A stretch of DNA of 34,551 nucleotides from Nitrospira sp. (GCA_024331095.1 JANDJE010000025.1:1-34551), one strand, 5' to 3'; shown: positions 21,996 to 29,665, numbered from the stretch's first letter. Translations and numbers: made by a program. Notes: generated by a model from the letters alone, not told the origin.

Positions 21996-22304
21996 TTATT
22001 GTTTGACGGAACGTTTGAGCCGTTTTTCAACCGACGCGACCTTGCTCTGCAACCGGCCTGCATGGCCCTTCCGATAATCGACTTTGATCGTGCAGGAAAT
22101 GCGGTTACAGTCTTTCTTCATGCGCTCATAACATCGGCGCACGACGGCAAAGACGTCGTCCCATTCCCCTTCCAACACCGTTCCCATCGGATTCAAACGG
22201 TATGGAACGCCGCTTTTATCGATGATGTCCAACGACCGGGCGACATACTTCCCGACGCTTTCTCCCTTGCCCAAGGGGGACATACTGAATTCCAACAAGA
22301 CCAT
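21996..22304 (-). CDS. MTH1187-family thiamine-binding-like protein (DUF77)
   Basis: A small cytoplasmic protein of 102 residues. MVLLEFSMSPLGKGESVGKY at the start, YRLNPMGTVLEGEWDDVFAV in the middle and a polar, Lys-rich tail match the MTH1187/YkoF family, ferredoxin-like folds that bind thiamine or similar ligands. Proteins of this family are about 100 residues, so it is complete. It lies 49 nt downstream of the siroheme-synthase-like gene and is probably in the same unit. Whether thiamine is its real ligand here is unknown. Confidence 0.85.
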   Translation of the reverse strand: MVLLEFSMSPLGKGESVGKYVARSLDIIDKSGVPYRLNPMGTVLEGEWDDVFAVVRRCYERMKKDCNRISCTIKVDYRKGHAGRLQSKVASVEKRLKRSVKQ

Positions 22305-22353
22305 CTTGCCTCCTTCGGTCGGTCTGCGCCTTGCTCGACTTGCGCCTTCTGTC

Positions 22354-23007
22354 TCATCCCTCGCGCTTTACGGCGGTTTCGCGCTTGGCCCGCTCTTCCA
22401 GCCACACGTTCGGATACTGAACCTTCCCCAACAATCGGAAACCGTCAAGCGCCTCGCGCAACAGCGCCCGCCGCTTCTCGGCGTCCGGCTCGTCTTTCTT
22501 CGCCTGCTCCCGTAATTCCCCCAGCCACTGCACGAATGCGGCGAACTCGGCGTCCAATATCCGTTCCAAGTCCTCTTTCATAAACCCGGACAGCAACGGC
22601 GCGACTCCGCTCGAACTGACGGCGATCCGCATATGTCCCGCGGACACCACCGCCGGCATCGTCACGCTGGACGCTTCCGGAAAATCGACCGACCACACCA
22701 ACACTCGTTTTTCTCTCGCCTTGGCAAGCAACGTTCTGGCGAAGTCGCGATCTCCCCGCACGGTATTCAAGATCAATATCGCGTGTTCGAGATCCGACTC
22801 GCGGAAATGCCGTCCCCGATGGATCACCTTTCCAGAAGCGGCCAACTCGCGGAGCGGTTCGTTGAGCGTCGGACTGACGACCATGACGCGCGCGCCCGAT
22901 TCAAGCAATCGCCGGGCCTTTTCGGCCGCTTCGTCATCGCCACCGATCACCAACACCGTCCAGCCCTTGACGTCCAACACCAACGGAAAGCCGGGATTCG
23001 GAGCCAT
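22354..23007 (-). CDS. Precorrin-2 dehydrogenase / siroheme synthase N-domain-like protein, divergent
   Basis: Homologous to Met8 and the CysG N-terminal part, which oxidise precorrin-2 with NAD and insert iron to make siroheme. It begins FPLVLDVKGWTVLVIGG, the usual Rossmann start, and keeps GARVMVVSP, VDFPEASSVTMPAVV and IAVSSSGVAPLLSGFMKEDLE. Two conserved spots differ: the third Gly of the nucleotide loop is Asp (GGDDEAAEKA instead of GGGxVAxRKA), and the catalytic-site AATDD box reads LNTVRGD. The ATG at 23005-23007 with GGAGG 8 nt upstream gives 217 residues; there is no SUMT domain. Siroheme would serve nitrite or sulfite reductases, but activity is doubtful. Confidence 0.8.
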   Translation of the reverse strand: MAPNPGFPLVLDVKGWTVLVIGGDDEAAEKARRLLESGARVMVVSPTLNEPLRELAASGKVIHRGRHFRESDLEHAILILNTVRGDRDFARTLLAKAREKRVLVWSVDFPEASSVTMPAVVSAGHMRIAVSSSGVAPLLSGFMKEDLERILDAEFAAFVQWLGELREQAKKDEPDAEKRRALLREALDGFRLLGKVQYPNVWLEERAKRETAVKREG

Positions 23008-23053
23008 CGTCTTTTCCTCCGTCTCATGCGAACAAACGTGGCAGCGATCGAGC

Positions 23054-23083
23054 ATCATACAACACGACTTTCGAGCTCGTAAA
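23054..23083 (-). promoter_or_regulatory. Possible promoter of the siroheme-synthase-like gene
   Basis: Minus strand TTTACG (23078-23083), 18 nt, TATGAT (23054-23059). The -10 matches consensus at five of six bases, the -35 at four. It would give a leader of about 40 nt. No other clear signal is seen in 23008-23240. Confidence 0.4.
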
Positions 23084-23240
23084 CCGAGCTTCTCTTTTCT
23101 CGGCTCGACCCTTGGCGACGACTCATCTATAATTCCGCCGCGCCGCGCGACCGGCGGCCGAGTATGGGAAGAAACCTTGAATCCTTTCGAAGCGGTTTCG
23201 AGCGGCGGGACGGTACCTGAGAGGATTATCGGAAGGCGGA

Positions 23241-23786
23241 TCAACTTTCGGCGGGGTCGGCGTCCAATTCCATGTTCCAATAGAGGTAATCACGCCAACT
23301 TTCCGGCGTATTCCGAATGCCGATCGTGATGGTGATCATGGGGCTCCACCGTGGTTTCACCGGCCGTTTTTTCAGCCTCATTCCCGCTTCTTCCGGCGTG
23401 CGGCCGCTCTTGCGATTATTGCACCGCCAACAGGCGGTCACGATGTTTTCCCAGGTCTTCTTGCCCCCCTTGGCGATGGGAACAACGTGGTCGAAGGTCA
23501 GTTCCTCGGTCCGAAAACGATGATTGCAATACTGACAGGTATAGCCGTCGCGCGTAAAAATATTGATGCGGGAGAACTTGACGGCCCGGTGGCTGTCTTT
23601 GAGCCGCACAAGCTTGAGCAGCCTCATCACGGCGGGAAGCTTAAAAGAGATGGAGACACCATGGATTTCGCGATCATACACCTCGAGGACTTCGACTTTA
23701 CCTTGCCAAAGGAGCGTGATGGCCTTTTGCCAATGGAGCACCCGAAGAGGCTCGTACGTGGCGTTGAGGAGCAGCGTCATTTCCAT
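23241..23786 (-). CDS. HNH endonuclease family protein
   Basis: The 181-residue protein starts TLLLNATYEPLRVLHWQKA, a leader domain typical of a widespread stand-alone HNH group. It then has the HNH core FTRDGYTCQYCNHRF, ELTFDHVVPIAKGGKKTWEN and ACWRCNNRKSGRTPEEAGM; two CxxC pairs bind structural zinc, and the DHVxP His and downstream Asn are the HNH catalytic positions. GAGG lies 8 nt before the ATG. It stands alone, divergent from the Rieske gene. Members of this group are not clearly tied to restriction or phage; the cellular role is unknown, probably DNA processing. Confidence 0.9.
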   Translation of the reverse strand: MEMTLLLNATYEPLRVLHWQKAITLLWQGKVEVLEVYDREIHGVSISFKLPAVMRLLKLVRLKDSHRAVKFSRINIFTRDGYTCQYCNHRFRTEELTFDHVVPIAKGGKKTWENIVTACWRCNNRKSGRTPEEAGMRLKKRPVKPRWSPMITITIGIRNTPESWRDYLYWNMELDADPAES

Positions 23787-23925
23787 GGACCAACCTCATT
23801 CGCAACCTCTCTCCCGGAAGATCATTTCATTTACCGAGGGAGAACACCCTTTCAATTTTGTATGCCATAAGCTTTTTTTGAAATCAAGCAAGCCTCCGGT
23901 CAGATCATCACACAGGCGCGGCTCC

Positions 23926-24282
23926 ATGGAAACCGATGATTCCCTAACCAAACAGTCGGACTTCGTTACAGTCGCGAAGAAAGACGACCTTCCCCCCGGA
24001 ACCGGGCGAATCATCGAAGTCCATGGCATATGGATCGCGCTCTTTAACGTCGATGGAACGTTCTACGCCATCGACAACACGTGCCCCCACGCCGGTGGCC
24101 CGCTCGGCGAAGGACGATTGGACGGGACCATCGTCGAGTGTCCGTGGCACGGCTGGAAATTCGACGTCGCCTCAGGAGAACGGGTCGGAAATCCCAATTT
24201 CCAGGTGACGTGTTGCACGGTGCGCGTTCACGGAGACGAGGTTCAGATCGCCGTTCCACCGGCCCTCAGGGGGCCGGCCTGA
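23926..24282 (+). CDS. Rieske 2Fe-2S ferredoxin (dioxygenase/NirD type)
   Basis: A soluble 118-residue electron carrier. The cluster ligands are in TCPHAGGPLGEG (Cys-x-His) and ECPWHGWKFDVASGE (Cys-x2-His); the rest follows the biphenyl-dioxygenase ferredoxin/NirD-like fold (FYAIDNTCPH, CCTVRVHGDEVQIAV). There is no membrane helix, so it is not the bc1-complex Rieske protein. The start at 23926 gives a normal length; the frame is open upstream but without conserved sequence. No dioxygenase or nirB gene is next to it, so the partner is unknown. Confidence 0.9.
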   Translation: METDDSLTKQSDFVTVAKKDDLPPGTGRIIEVHGIWIALFNVDGTFYAIDNTCPHAGGPLGEGRLDGTIVECPWHGWKFDVASGERVGNPNFQVTCCTVRVHGDEVQIAVPPALRGPA

Positions 24283-24325
24283 CGTCTGCGATGAGCCGAC
24301 GCCAGCGGCCGGCTCGGTCGCCTCG

Positions 24326-24480
24326 TTATGCCGGCACTTCGACGAGGTACCGGCCGTCATCATGAAGCATCCGGAGAACCTGCCGACTTTCATCACCCAA
24401 TTCCATCTCCTCGATCTCGTAAAAGGAAACCAATCAGAGACATACCGCTCAGCATCCTTTGCCGACCATTCGTGGATCAC
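24326..24480 (-). pseudogene. Small frameshifted ORF of unknown function
   Basis: A GTG overlapping the stop of the DUF6544 gene (GTGA) opens a frame beginning MIHEWSAKDAERYVSDWFPF. If one T is added to the TTTT run near 24420 it continues as YEIEEMELGDESRQVLRML and ends DDGRYLVEVPA at a TAA (24326-24328), about 51 residues in all. Both halves look like ordinary acidic, soluble protein and the joined end is clean, so a one-base deletion is a plausible reading. I do not recognise the family. The rest of 24283-24476 shows no other feature. Confidence 0.35.
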
Positions 24481-25331
24481 GTTGTGAACTTATATTCAAT
24501 TTCGGTGATGCGACCGCGCCAGTATGGCTTCGCTCCTTTAGGAAGCAGCCAGGCTACCTCTCCCTCCAGCGGCACCTGCATTCCCCCACGCTCTTGGTAG
24601 TTCCAGAAACGTCCCTGCCACGGTGTAGGGATAACCTTCTTGCCTACGGTGCGTCCCCGTGCCTCGACCCTTACCGTCTCAATGACGCCGGAATCGTTGA
24701 AGCTGAACAACATCGTGAGAGTAATCGCACCGTCGGTGAGCGTGGCGCGCGCTGACCGTGCATCGAGTCCCTCCCAACGCACTCCTTGGCTGGGCAGCAG
24801 GGCCGTGGGATACCACGCGGCTTCGGCAAAGAAGCGCATGAGCTCGCCTTCGGCAACATCACCGGCTCCTTGAAGGTCGACCAAGGGAATCAGGCCAAAC
24901 AATGCCGCATACAGGATGCCTTCGCCTGCAACGTAGGCATCGTGCACACGAACGGTCAGGCCCGGCATCATATTGACTCGTCCATCCCAATCGAAACCTG
25001 GGCGACGCGTAATCACCCGTTGATCAGAGGTAAATGGTCGCCACCGGTCAGTCGTCTCTCCCATATTGAAGGTTCCTTGGTGCCGCACGCGCACGCCGGT
25101 CACCATCGGCTGGCCTTCCTTGAGTACCGTGCGAAAGTACTGCTGTACCGGTTCAGGCAACCCCTCAAGCTCACGGAAATTGGCAACCTTAGGTGTGATC
25201 GGCATGCGGGCGTTCTCGATACGCGCTCGCAGTTGTCGCGTGCCGTCGGCCCAGCTTAGTGTGCCATACACGACGGCAACCGCCATGGTTGCGACCACCA
25301 GAAGTCCGACGATGATGACGATCTTCATCAT
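24477..25331 (-). CDS. DUF6544/DUF6920-like protein with N-terminal membrane anchor
   Basis: The 284-residue protein has one N-terminal helix (about residues 3-23, KIVIIVGLLVVATMAVAVVYG) and a soluble domain. LPEPVQQYFRTVLKEGQP, VRVRHQGTFNMG, the FDWDGRVNMMPG segment and GEGILYAALFGLIPL are features I associate with the DUF6544 (formerly DUF6920) family of unknown function. The C-terminus IPTPWQGRFWNYQERGGMQV also fits. Its ATGATG start overlaps the stop of the broken nitroreductase by 4 nt, so the two once formed one unit. It appears intact, unlike most neighbours. Confidence 0.75.
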   Translation of the reverse strand: MMKIVIIVGLLVVATMAVAVVYGTLSWADGTRQLRARIENARMPITPKVANFRELEGLPEPVQQYFRTVLKEGQPMVTGVRVRHQGTFNMGETTDRWRPFTSDQRVITRRPGFDWDGRVNMMPGLTVRVHDAYVAGEGILYAALFGLIPLVDLQGAGDVAEGELMRFFAEAAWYPTALLPSQGVRWEGLDARSARATLTDGAITLTMLFSFNDSGVIETVRVEARGRTVGKKVIPTPWQGRFWNYQERGGMQVPLEGEVAWLLPKGAKPYWRGRITEIEYKFTT

Positions 25332-26296
25332 GCCGGTGCCGATTGAATTACGTCTTCGATTGGGCGCCGCGGTGCAGCCGGAATCTCGTCACTAGGGTAA
25401 CCCAGGCGCAGCAGAATCTGCGGGAATCCCCCTCCGATGAGCTGTTGGAGTTTTGTTCGGAGCATGGGAACCTGGATCGGCTGATTGAGATACGACGCCT
25501 GCAAGCCATGCCGGCAGGCCACAAGCAGGACGCGCTGAAGGGCCTGTCCGGCCAGCAACCAATCGTGTAGAGTGTCGCTGACGGTCCCGAGCACCGCAAG
25601 CAGTGGGGAAGCTTCCGCCAGTTGCCGATCTTTAGCTCCGACGCCACCGCCCATGTCGAAGGTACGAACGACGAGTTGGACCACGGGCGCCGCCAGGGCC
25701 GGCACCGTCAAACCATCACCGCGCCGTCGAGGACGCATCCAGGCGGCAAGCTCACGCCGCCAGCCCGGATTGGCCCACTGAACGGTGCCCCCTCGCCACG
25801 AGGCGTGCGACCTGCTGTTTTGCCTCTTCGGTTAAGAGTAGGCGCAGCCAAACGCCCTCGGTATGAGCGGCTTCGACCAAAACACGGACCGTCGCTGAAT
25901 CCACATCATGAGAGGTAACGCGTTTGCGATAGATGCGCCGTTTCTCGATGAGTCCCAGAAGTAGACCATCAGGCACAGGCGAACCGGACGCCGGCGTGAT
26001 TGTTACCCGCGCCAGTAAATCCGGCTCCTTGGAATCGGGCAAGGTCTCGACCTGCGGACAATAACCAGAGCCTGCAGCGGCGATACGCAGGTTCATCAAC
26101 GCCAGCCACAGCTGATGGTAAGTTCCCGATCGTCGGGATCGTTGACCGGCAAGGCGCGCGTACGATCCGCAAGGAGATCAATGGCTGTGTTCGAGACGAG
26201 AAAGAACCGAGGCTGAGTATTGTGACTGGATGGGGCCAGGACCGCTTTGTGGATGAGCGTGAGTGTTTGGTCGTTTGCGTTGAATGTGTTCGTCAT
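25328..26296 (-). pseudogene. Acg-family nitroreductase-like gene broken by two frameshifts
   Basis: Three minus-strand pieces make one FMN-dependent Acg-type nitroreductase. Piece 1 (26096-26296) has LIHKAVLAPSSHNTQPRFF and ALPVNDPDDRELTISCG; piece 2 (25752-26099) resumes at MNLRIAAAG and contains EKRRIYRKRV; piece 3 (to 25328) has MRPRRRGDGLTVPALAAP, FDMGGGVGAKDRQLAEASP and LNQPIQVPMLR. One base is missing near 26104 (the frame would read CGLALMNLR). One base is extra in the GGGGG run near 25790: the other frame there reads TVQWANPGWRRELAAW directly into piece 3. Either the gene is decaying or the assembly has homopolymer errors. Confidence 0.85.
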
Positions 26297-26321
26297 CTTG
26301 GCTCCTTCTTCGCGTGACGCT

Positions 26322-26382
26322 GTCTAACGCTCCGGTTCAGAGGCGGCCCGTCAGGGCCATCCGCTGCAACGACTTGTTGGGC
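26322..26382 (-). repeat. Integron attC recombination site
   Basis: On the minus strand a 61-bp site begins GCCCAAC (R'', 26376-26382) and ends GTTAGAC (R', 26322-26328), both matching the attC core rules RYYYAAC and GTTRRRY. Between them are imperfect inverted repeats around an apical GGCCC-TGAC-GGGCC hairpin. It lies 10 nt after the stop of the small membrane-protein gene, the normal place for attC in a cassette. Confidence 0.85.
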
Positions 26383-26639
26383 GTGCCTCTTGCTACCGGC
26401 GACGACGCCATACCTGGAACACACCTATACCAAGCAGAATCACCGCAGGCCAGGACGTCAGGAGGAACAGCAGCCCAGGACCGATCGGATTCGGGTTGGG
26501 ATCGGGCCAGAGGCCAATGGCAGCCAGCAGCACGATCACCCACAGCGGACTCCAGCCGACCACCGCCAGCCAGAAGCCAGCCTTGAACCAACGATTGGCG
26601 AGATATTCCTTCATCTACGAAGCTCGTTGAGATGCCCAA
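26328..26639 (-). mobile_element. Single-gene integron cassette (about 312 bp)
   Basis: The upstream end is marked by GTTGGGC (26634-26640), a proper R' site cut between G and TT, and the downstream end by the attC R' GTTAGAC. The first six bases of the cassette (TTGGGC) are exactly complementary to the attC R'' core GCCCAAC, the expected signature of a mobilised cassette. It encodes one 73-residue membrane protein on the same strand. Confidence 0.8.
26393..26614 (-). CDS. Cassette-borne small two-helix membrane protein
   Basis: The 73-residue protein has a basic start (MKEYLANRWFKAGFW), a first helix at about residues 15-36 (AVVGWSPLWVIVLLAAIGLW), a Pro/Asn-rich loop PDPNPNPIGPG, a second helix at 47-67 (LLFLLTSWPAVILLGIGVF) and a basic tail VWRRRR. 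I know no function for it. The ATG lies about 25 nt inside the cassette boundary and the TAG 10 nt before attC, exactly how cassette genes are packed; cassettes usually lack a promoter and depend on one upstream. Confidence 0.7.
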   Translation of the reverse strand: MKEYLANRWFKAGFWLAVVGWSPLWVIVLLAAIGLWPDPNPNPIGPGLLFLLTSWPAVILLGIGVFQVWRRRR

Positions 26640-26640
26640 C

Positions 26641-27113
26641 TATTTAATTAAGTGAACGACGATAGGGGCCCCTCAGGCTGGCTGCCTATTCCTGATGATC
26701 CTCGGATCCCTGTCGAGCCAAAGTCGCAGACATTGTCGTCACTTACGGAAACCGTGTCAATTCCCACTTGCGGGAACACACCGCCACTGCAGCGCCCCAT
26801 GCCCCTACCGGCCCGCAGCCTATTTCTGCCCGGCCCAGCCTGGGGTCACCTATGAAAAAGTCTGTCAAGAGGGTGAGAGGTCTCCCGTCGCGCTCCGGTC
26901 CCCTGCGAGTCTCCGGGGACTCAGCTGTCAGTCACCTATGCGTGCTCACGGGCACAGGATGAAATGGGACACCGGTCGCGCAATCAGGCACTCGGGCCTG
27001 GCTGAGCCCGCCGGCTAGCCGGCCATGACCCCAGGGCGCTGACTGGTGGTCCCTGTGCGTCCCTCCATCGGACGGAACGCCTCCGCCGCAGCCTGGGGTC
27101 CCTGGGCAGCCTG
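26641..27113 (+). other. Intergenic stretch with short repeats and no convincing gene
   Basis: No ORF here has recognisable protein character. The 12-mer CAGCCTGGGGTC occurs at 26836-26847 and 27089-27100, and a third copy at 27107-27118 enters the RAYT end. A small inverted repeat (TTCCC/GGGAA flanked by GTGT/ACAC) lies near 26755-26782. This looks like mobile-element debris. Confidence 0.5.
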
Positions 27114-28008
27114 GGGTCAGGTCTTGCAATCATACCGCCCTCGGCTCAGCCTGCGTGAGGCGGCGACGCACGGTCGCAGCGTGCACGCCCACATGGTCCG
27201 CAATCTCTGCACGCCGAGCCCCATGGCGCCGAGCCCGCCTCGTGACTCAGGCGCGCCTGGGGCTGCTTCCGTGGAAACAGGATCCGCAGGGACGGTCGCA
27301 GCGTTTGCGTCTGACGGCGGGGAATCTCGCGAATCTCGCGATCGGGCTGATGCCGCGCGATGCAATCCGCAGCCCCCCGGTCGATCTGGTCCGGGAGAGA
27401 CTCCCAGGGCTGCGGTCCGCCGCCGCCCCAAACCTCCGGTACCGTTCCTGGACCTCGGAACAGCGTGAGCCGACCTGCTTCAACCCCCCCGTCCACGGTA
27501 AGCCATCCGAGGGCCTCCCCCTCCCCCACGGTCGCTCGGTACCTGCTCCATGTCCACTGCCGGGGATGCGCCACCGCCTTCGCCCGGACCGGCTTCAATA
27601 CGACATGCCGACACCGTGCCAGCCAAGGCGTCTCCTTTTCCACTACAACGGCCGGGAAGCGGCCTTGAAAGAGATGGCCCACGCGGCGATGCCGCCTGTT
27701 CTAGCCCGGCGTGTAGCGCCCATTGAGCTGCCGCATGCCTTGGGAAAAGATCGGCCGCGGGAAGTCCATCAGCAGATGATACTGATTGTCCCTCAGACCA
27801 TAGGCGTGGCAGAGCCCCCCGGAACGATCCACCACGGGGGCGAGCGTTGCCAGAACGCGCCGCCGGTCCTCATCACCCCTCGCAATGGTCTGGCGGGCAT
27901 TGCCCCGACTGGTGACGTGATAGACCGCGTGAGGAACGGCGAGGCGGAGCGGACGGGCCATGGGCGGTAAGACTATCCTCCCCTGTGGATGAGTGCAAGA
28001 CCGGACCC
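27114..28008 (-). mobile_element. RAYT-type transposon relic with terminal inverted repeats
   Basis: The two ends carry 22-bp inverted repeats matching at 19 positions: 27114-27135 on the plus strand and 27987-28008 in reverse complement, sharing the core GGTCTTGCA. They frame a dead REP-associated tyrosine transposase gene. The left repeat includes the transposase stop codon. I saw no target duplication. Element length is about 895 bp. Confidence 0.7.
27130..27961 (-). pseudogene. REP-associated tyrosine transposase (RAYT), inactivated
   Basis: The Y1 HUH-like transposase starts MARPLRLAVPHAVYHVTSRG and has the conserved HLLMDFPRP and GMRQLNGRYT. An in-frame TAG (27701-27703) then interrupts before NRRHRRVGHLFQGRF, CRHVVLKPVRAKAVAHPRQW and WSRYRATVG. 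The usual HxH reads NQYHLL, so the first catalytic His is Gln. Near the end a frameshift moves from PWESLPDQI and EIREIPRRQ to a different frame holding a helix-turn-helix tail (EIADHVGVHAATVRRRL) that ends at 27130. Nonsense codon, lost His and frameshift together show it is dead. Confidence 0.85.
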
Positions 28009-28031
28009 TCTCTCACGGCTGAAGCGCTGAG

Positions 28032-28296
28032 TTAGCCTTGCTGCTTGATGCGTCGCTCATACTCATCATGAGGTCCGAACCCAAACCCAAACGAAATCTG
28101 GCCCGTCCTTAACGGCCAGTGCCTGGTGATGAGGCCCAACTCTCACGGACCACAGCTTGCCAACTTTTTTGAAGTGCAGCGAAGGGTGTGCGGGATTTTC
28201 TTTCAGGAGGTCGAAGTTGTGTCGGGCCACTCTCTGGACAGCTTCTGGAAGATGCGCATAGCACGCCCAAAACCGAGCCATTGTGCGATGTTTCAC
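28032..28296 (-). pseudogene. RelE/ParE-like toxin with C-terminal frameshift
   Basis: A GTG overlapping the antitoxin stop starts KHRTMARFWACYAHLPEAVQ, then NPAHPSLHFKKVGKLWSVRV, typical of a RelE/ParE-superfamily toxin family in which the end normally reads VWVWVGTHxEYDxLI. Here the frame runs into a premature TGA after VWVWVRTS (28066). Skipping one base near 28087 gives GPHDEYERRIKQQG and a TAA at 28032-28034, the expected end. The single extra base probably abolishes or weakens the toxin; a sequencing error is the alternative. Confidence 0.75.
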
Positions 28297-28493
28297 AGGT
28301 CCTTGAGCATCACCTTGGCTTTCTCTTCGAGTGCCTCACGCACCAAGAAATCCAGGTTCCCAGCCGCAGAGTCGGTTTCGATCTCCTTGTCCCACCGCTC
28401 CCAATCCTTTTCTGACAGCCACCGGACGAGTTCGGCGAACTCCTCTTGGGGAAGTCTCTCGATTTCTGTTTTGAGTTCGTCTACCTTCGACAT
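28293..28493 (-). CDS. Antitoxin-like protein paired with the RelE/ParE-like toxin
   Basis: This 66-residue acidic, helical protein starts MSKVDELKTEIERLPQEEFA, continues VRWLSEKDWERWDKEIETD and ends LVREALEEKAKVMLKDL. That is the pattern of small antitoxins found directly upstream of RelE/ParE-type toxins of this kind; no clear DNA-binding domain can be seen. The start used (28491-28493) is at the conserved MSKV; an ATG at 28511 adds six residues. The stop overlaps the toxin GTG by 4 nt, giving coupled translation. Confidence 0.75.
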   Translation of the reverse strand: MSKVDELKTEIERLPQEEFAELVRWLSEKDWERWDKEIETDSAAGNLDFLVREALEEKAKVMLKDL

Positions 28494-28845
28494 GGGTTTC
28501 CCTCCCATCACTGCTCCGGAACACTACCCCCCGGCCTGGCGCCAGGAACCTGGTCATCCTTGTTCAAGCCTCAGTATGCCACGCTCACATGCTAAGCGCT
28601 ACACCCCGCTGCGCGGCCGATGTCGAGCCGGCCCACTCAAGCCTCTTGTGAGCCTGGGCCAGCACGCACTCCCGGCAGCTTTGCTGCTTCCCTCAACACC
28701 TCTTGCGCGAGGGGGCACCGGCCTCTTGCCCTGGAGAGGGAAAGGACTGACGTGGACATGGAACTTCCACCCATCTGTCTGAAACTCCCCTTGTCTTGTC
28801 AACAAGGTCACCGACCGAGGCCGAGCCTCCCAGGCTGCGTGGAGC
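28494..28845 (-). other. Gap with no supported gene
   Basis: The frames crossing this stretch are low-complexity and resemble no family. The distal part of the glycosylase-like frame runs into it without conserved residues. I see no RNA gene, attC site or clear terminator. Confidence 0.4.
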
Positions 28846-29157
28846 CCGCAACTCTGGGACCTTGAGTAGCGCACGATACGGTGCTTTCCCGAAGACAACC
28901 ACTCGCGGTGGGCGGAGAAGCAGATACCCCTGAATGAAGTGTGGAGGGGCGCAGGCGTCGACCACGTCATCGGGAGGATTCTGATGGCGATCCTTCTCCG
29001 TGATGGCACATTTCACGCTGTGGACCAGGAAGAGACCTTGCGCCAGTAGGTCCTCCCACGATCCGCGGAGGGTCGCAAGGATGAAGCGCTTCCGAAGGTT
29101 GTCGTCCGGATTGTTGGTCGCGCTCAGCGCTCGCGTCTTCTGTACGATCCCCTCCAT
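28846..29157 (-). pseudogene. Uracil-DNA-glycosylase-like gene fragment
   Basis: An open frame holds NNPDDNLRKRFILATLRG, LAQGLFLVHSVKCAITEKDR, NPPDDVVDACAPPHF and LLLRPPRVVVFGKAPYRALL. Order and spacing (a V-K-C segment, then NPxxxVxxC, then LRPPRVVVFGKAP) resemble the central part of uracil-DNA-glycosylase superfamily proteins. The N-terminal catalytic motif and the C-terminal His motif are absent, and the frame joins directly to the dihydrofolate-reductase-like relic upstream. It seems to be an internal fragment left by a deletion. The family assignment is tentative. Confidence 0.4.
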
Positions 29158-29159
29158 GA

Positions 29160-29665
29160 TTTGCGGGAAAGATTGTCTTACCCCCGCCGAGAATGACTGG
29201 CCCGATCGTCAGCAATAACTCATCGACAAGGTCAGCAGCGAGCAACGACCGAACCATCGCTGCGCTGCCGTACACGTAAATGTATCCCCCTGGCTGCGCC
29301 CGTAGGTCGGAGACTTTTTGCAAGAAATCGTCGCCACGAATGATCGTCGTCGGATGCCACGTGATGTCCTTCTCGCTGAGCGTGTTGGAGACCACGTACT
29401 TCTGCACCTTGTTGATCTAGTCTGAGAACGGGTCTCACGAGCGGCTTGGCCAAGCGGCGGCGGACGTTTGATAAGTGCGGCGTCCTTGCAAGAGCGCGTC
29501 ACTCTGCTTGACGAGGTCATCAAACGTGCCGCCGATCACTTCGGGGTCAAAGTATTTCAAAAACCATCCACCATGGGCGAAGCCGCCGTCCGTGTCTTCC
29601 TTCGCCCCGCCTGGGGCCTGAGCAACACCGTCGAGGCTCATAAATTCAGTGATAAGTGTCTTCAT
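29160..29665 (-). pseudogene. Dihydrofolate-reductase/RibD-C-like gene with two nonsense codons
   Basis: The frame begins MKTLITEFMSLDGVAQAPGG and continues EDTDGGFAHGGWFLKYFDPE and LLQGRRTYQTSAAAWPSRS, characteristic of the YyaP/YwjB-like dihydrofolate-reductase-fold proteins. A TGA (29435-29437) and a TAG (29417-29419) then break it, each a one-base change from expected Gly and Gln codons (SRS-stop-DPFSD-stop-INKVQKYVVS). The same frame resumes with TIIRGDDFLQKVSDLR, YVYGSAAMVRSLL and IGPVILGGGKTIFP before running into unrelated sequence. It is clearly dead and is joined to the glycosylase-like fragment. Confidence 0.8.

Noticed and set aside
26641..26700. attI site next to the cassette's leading boundary
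   Set aside because: The boundary core GTTGGGC is present, but attI sites have no reliable consensus and no integrase gene adjoins it, so it cannot be told from a lost cassette end.
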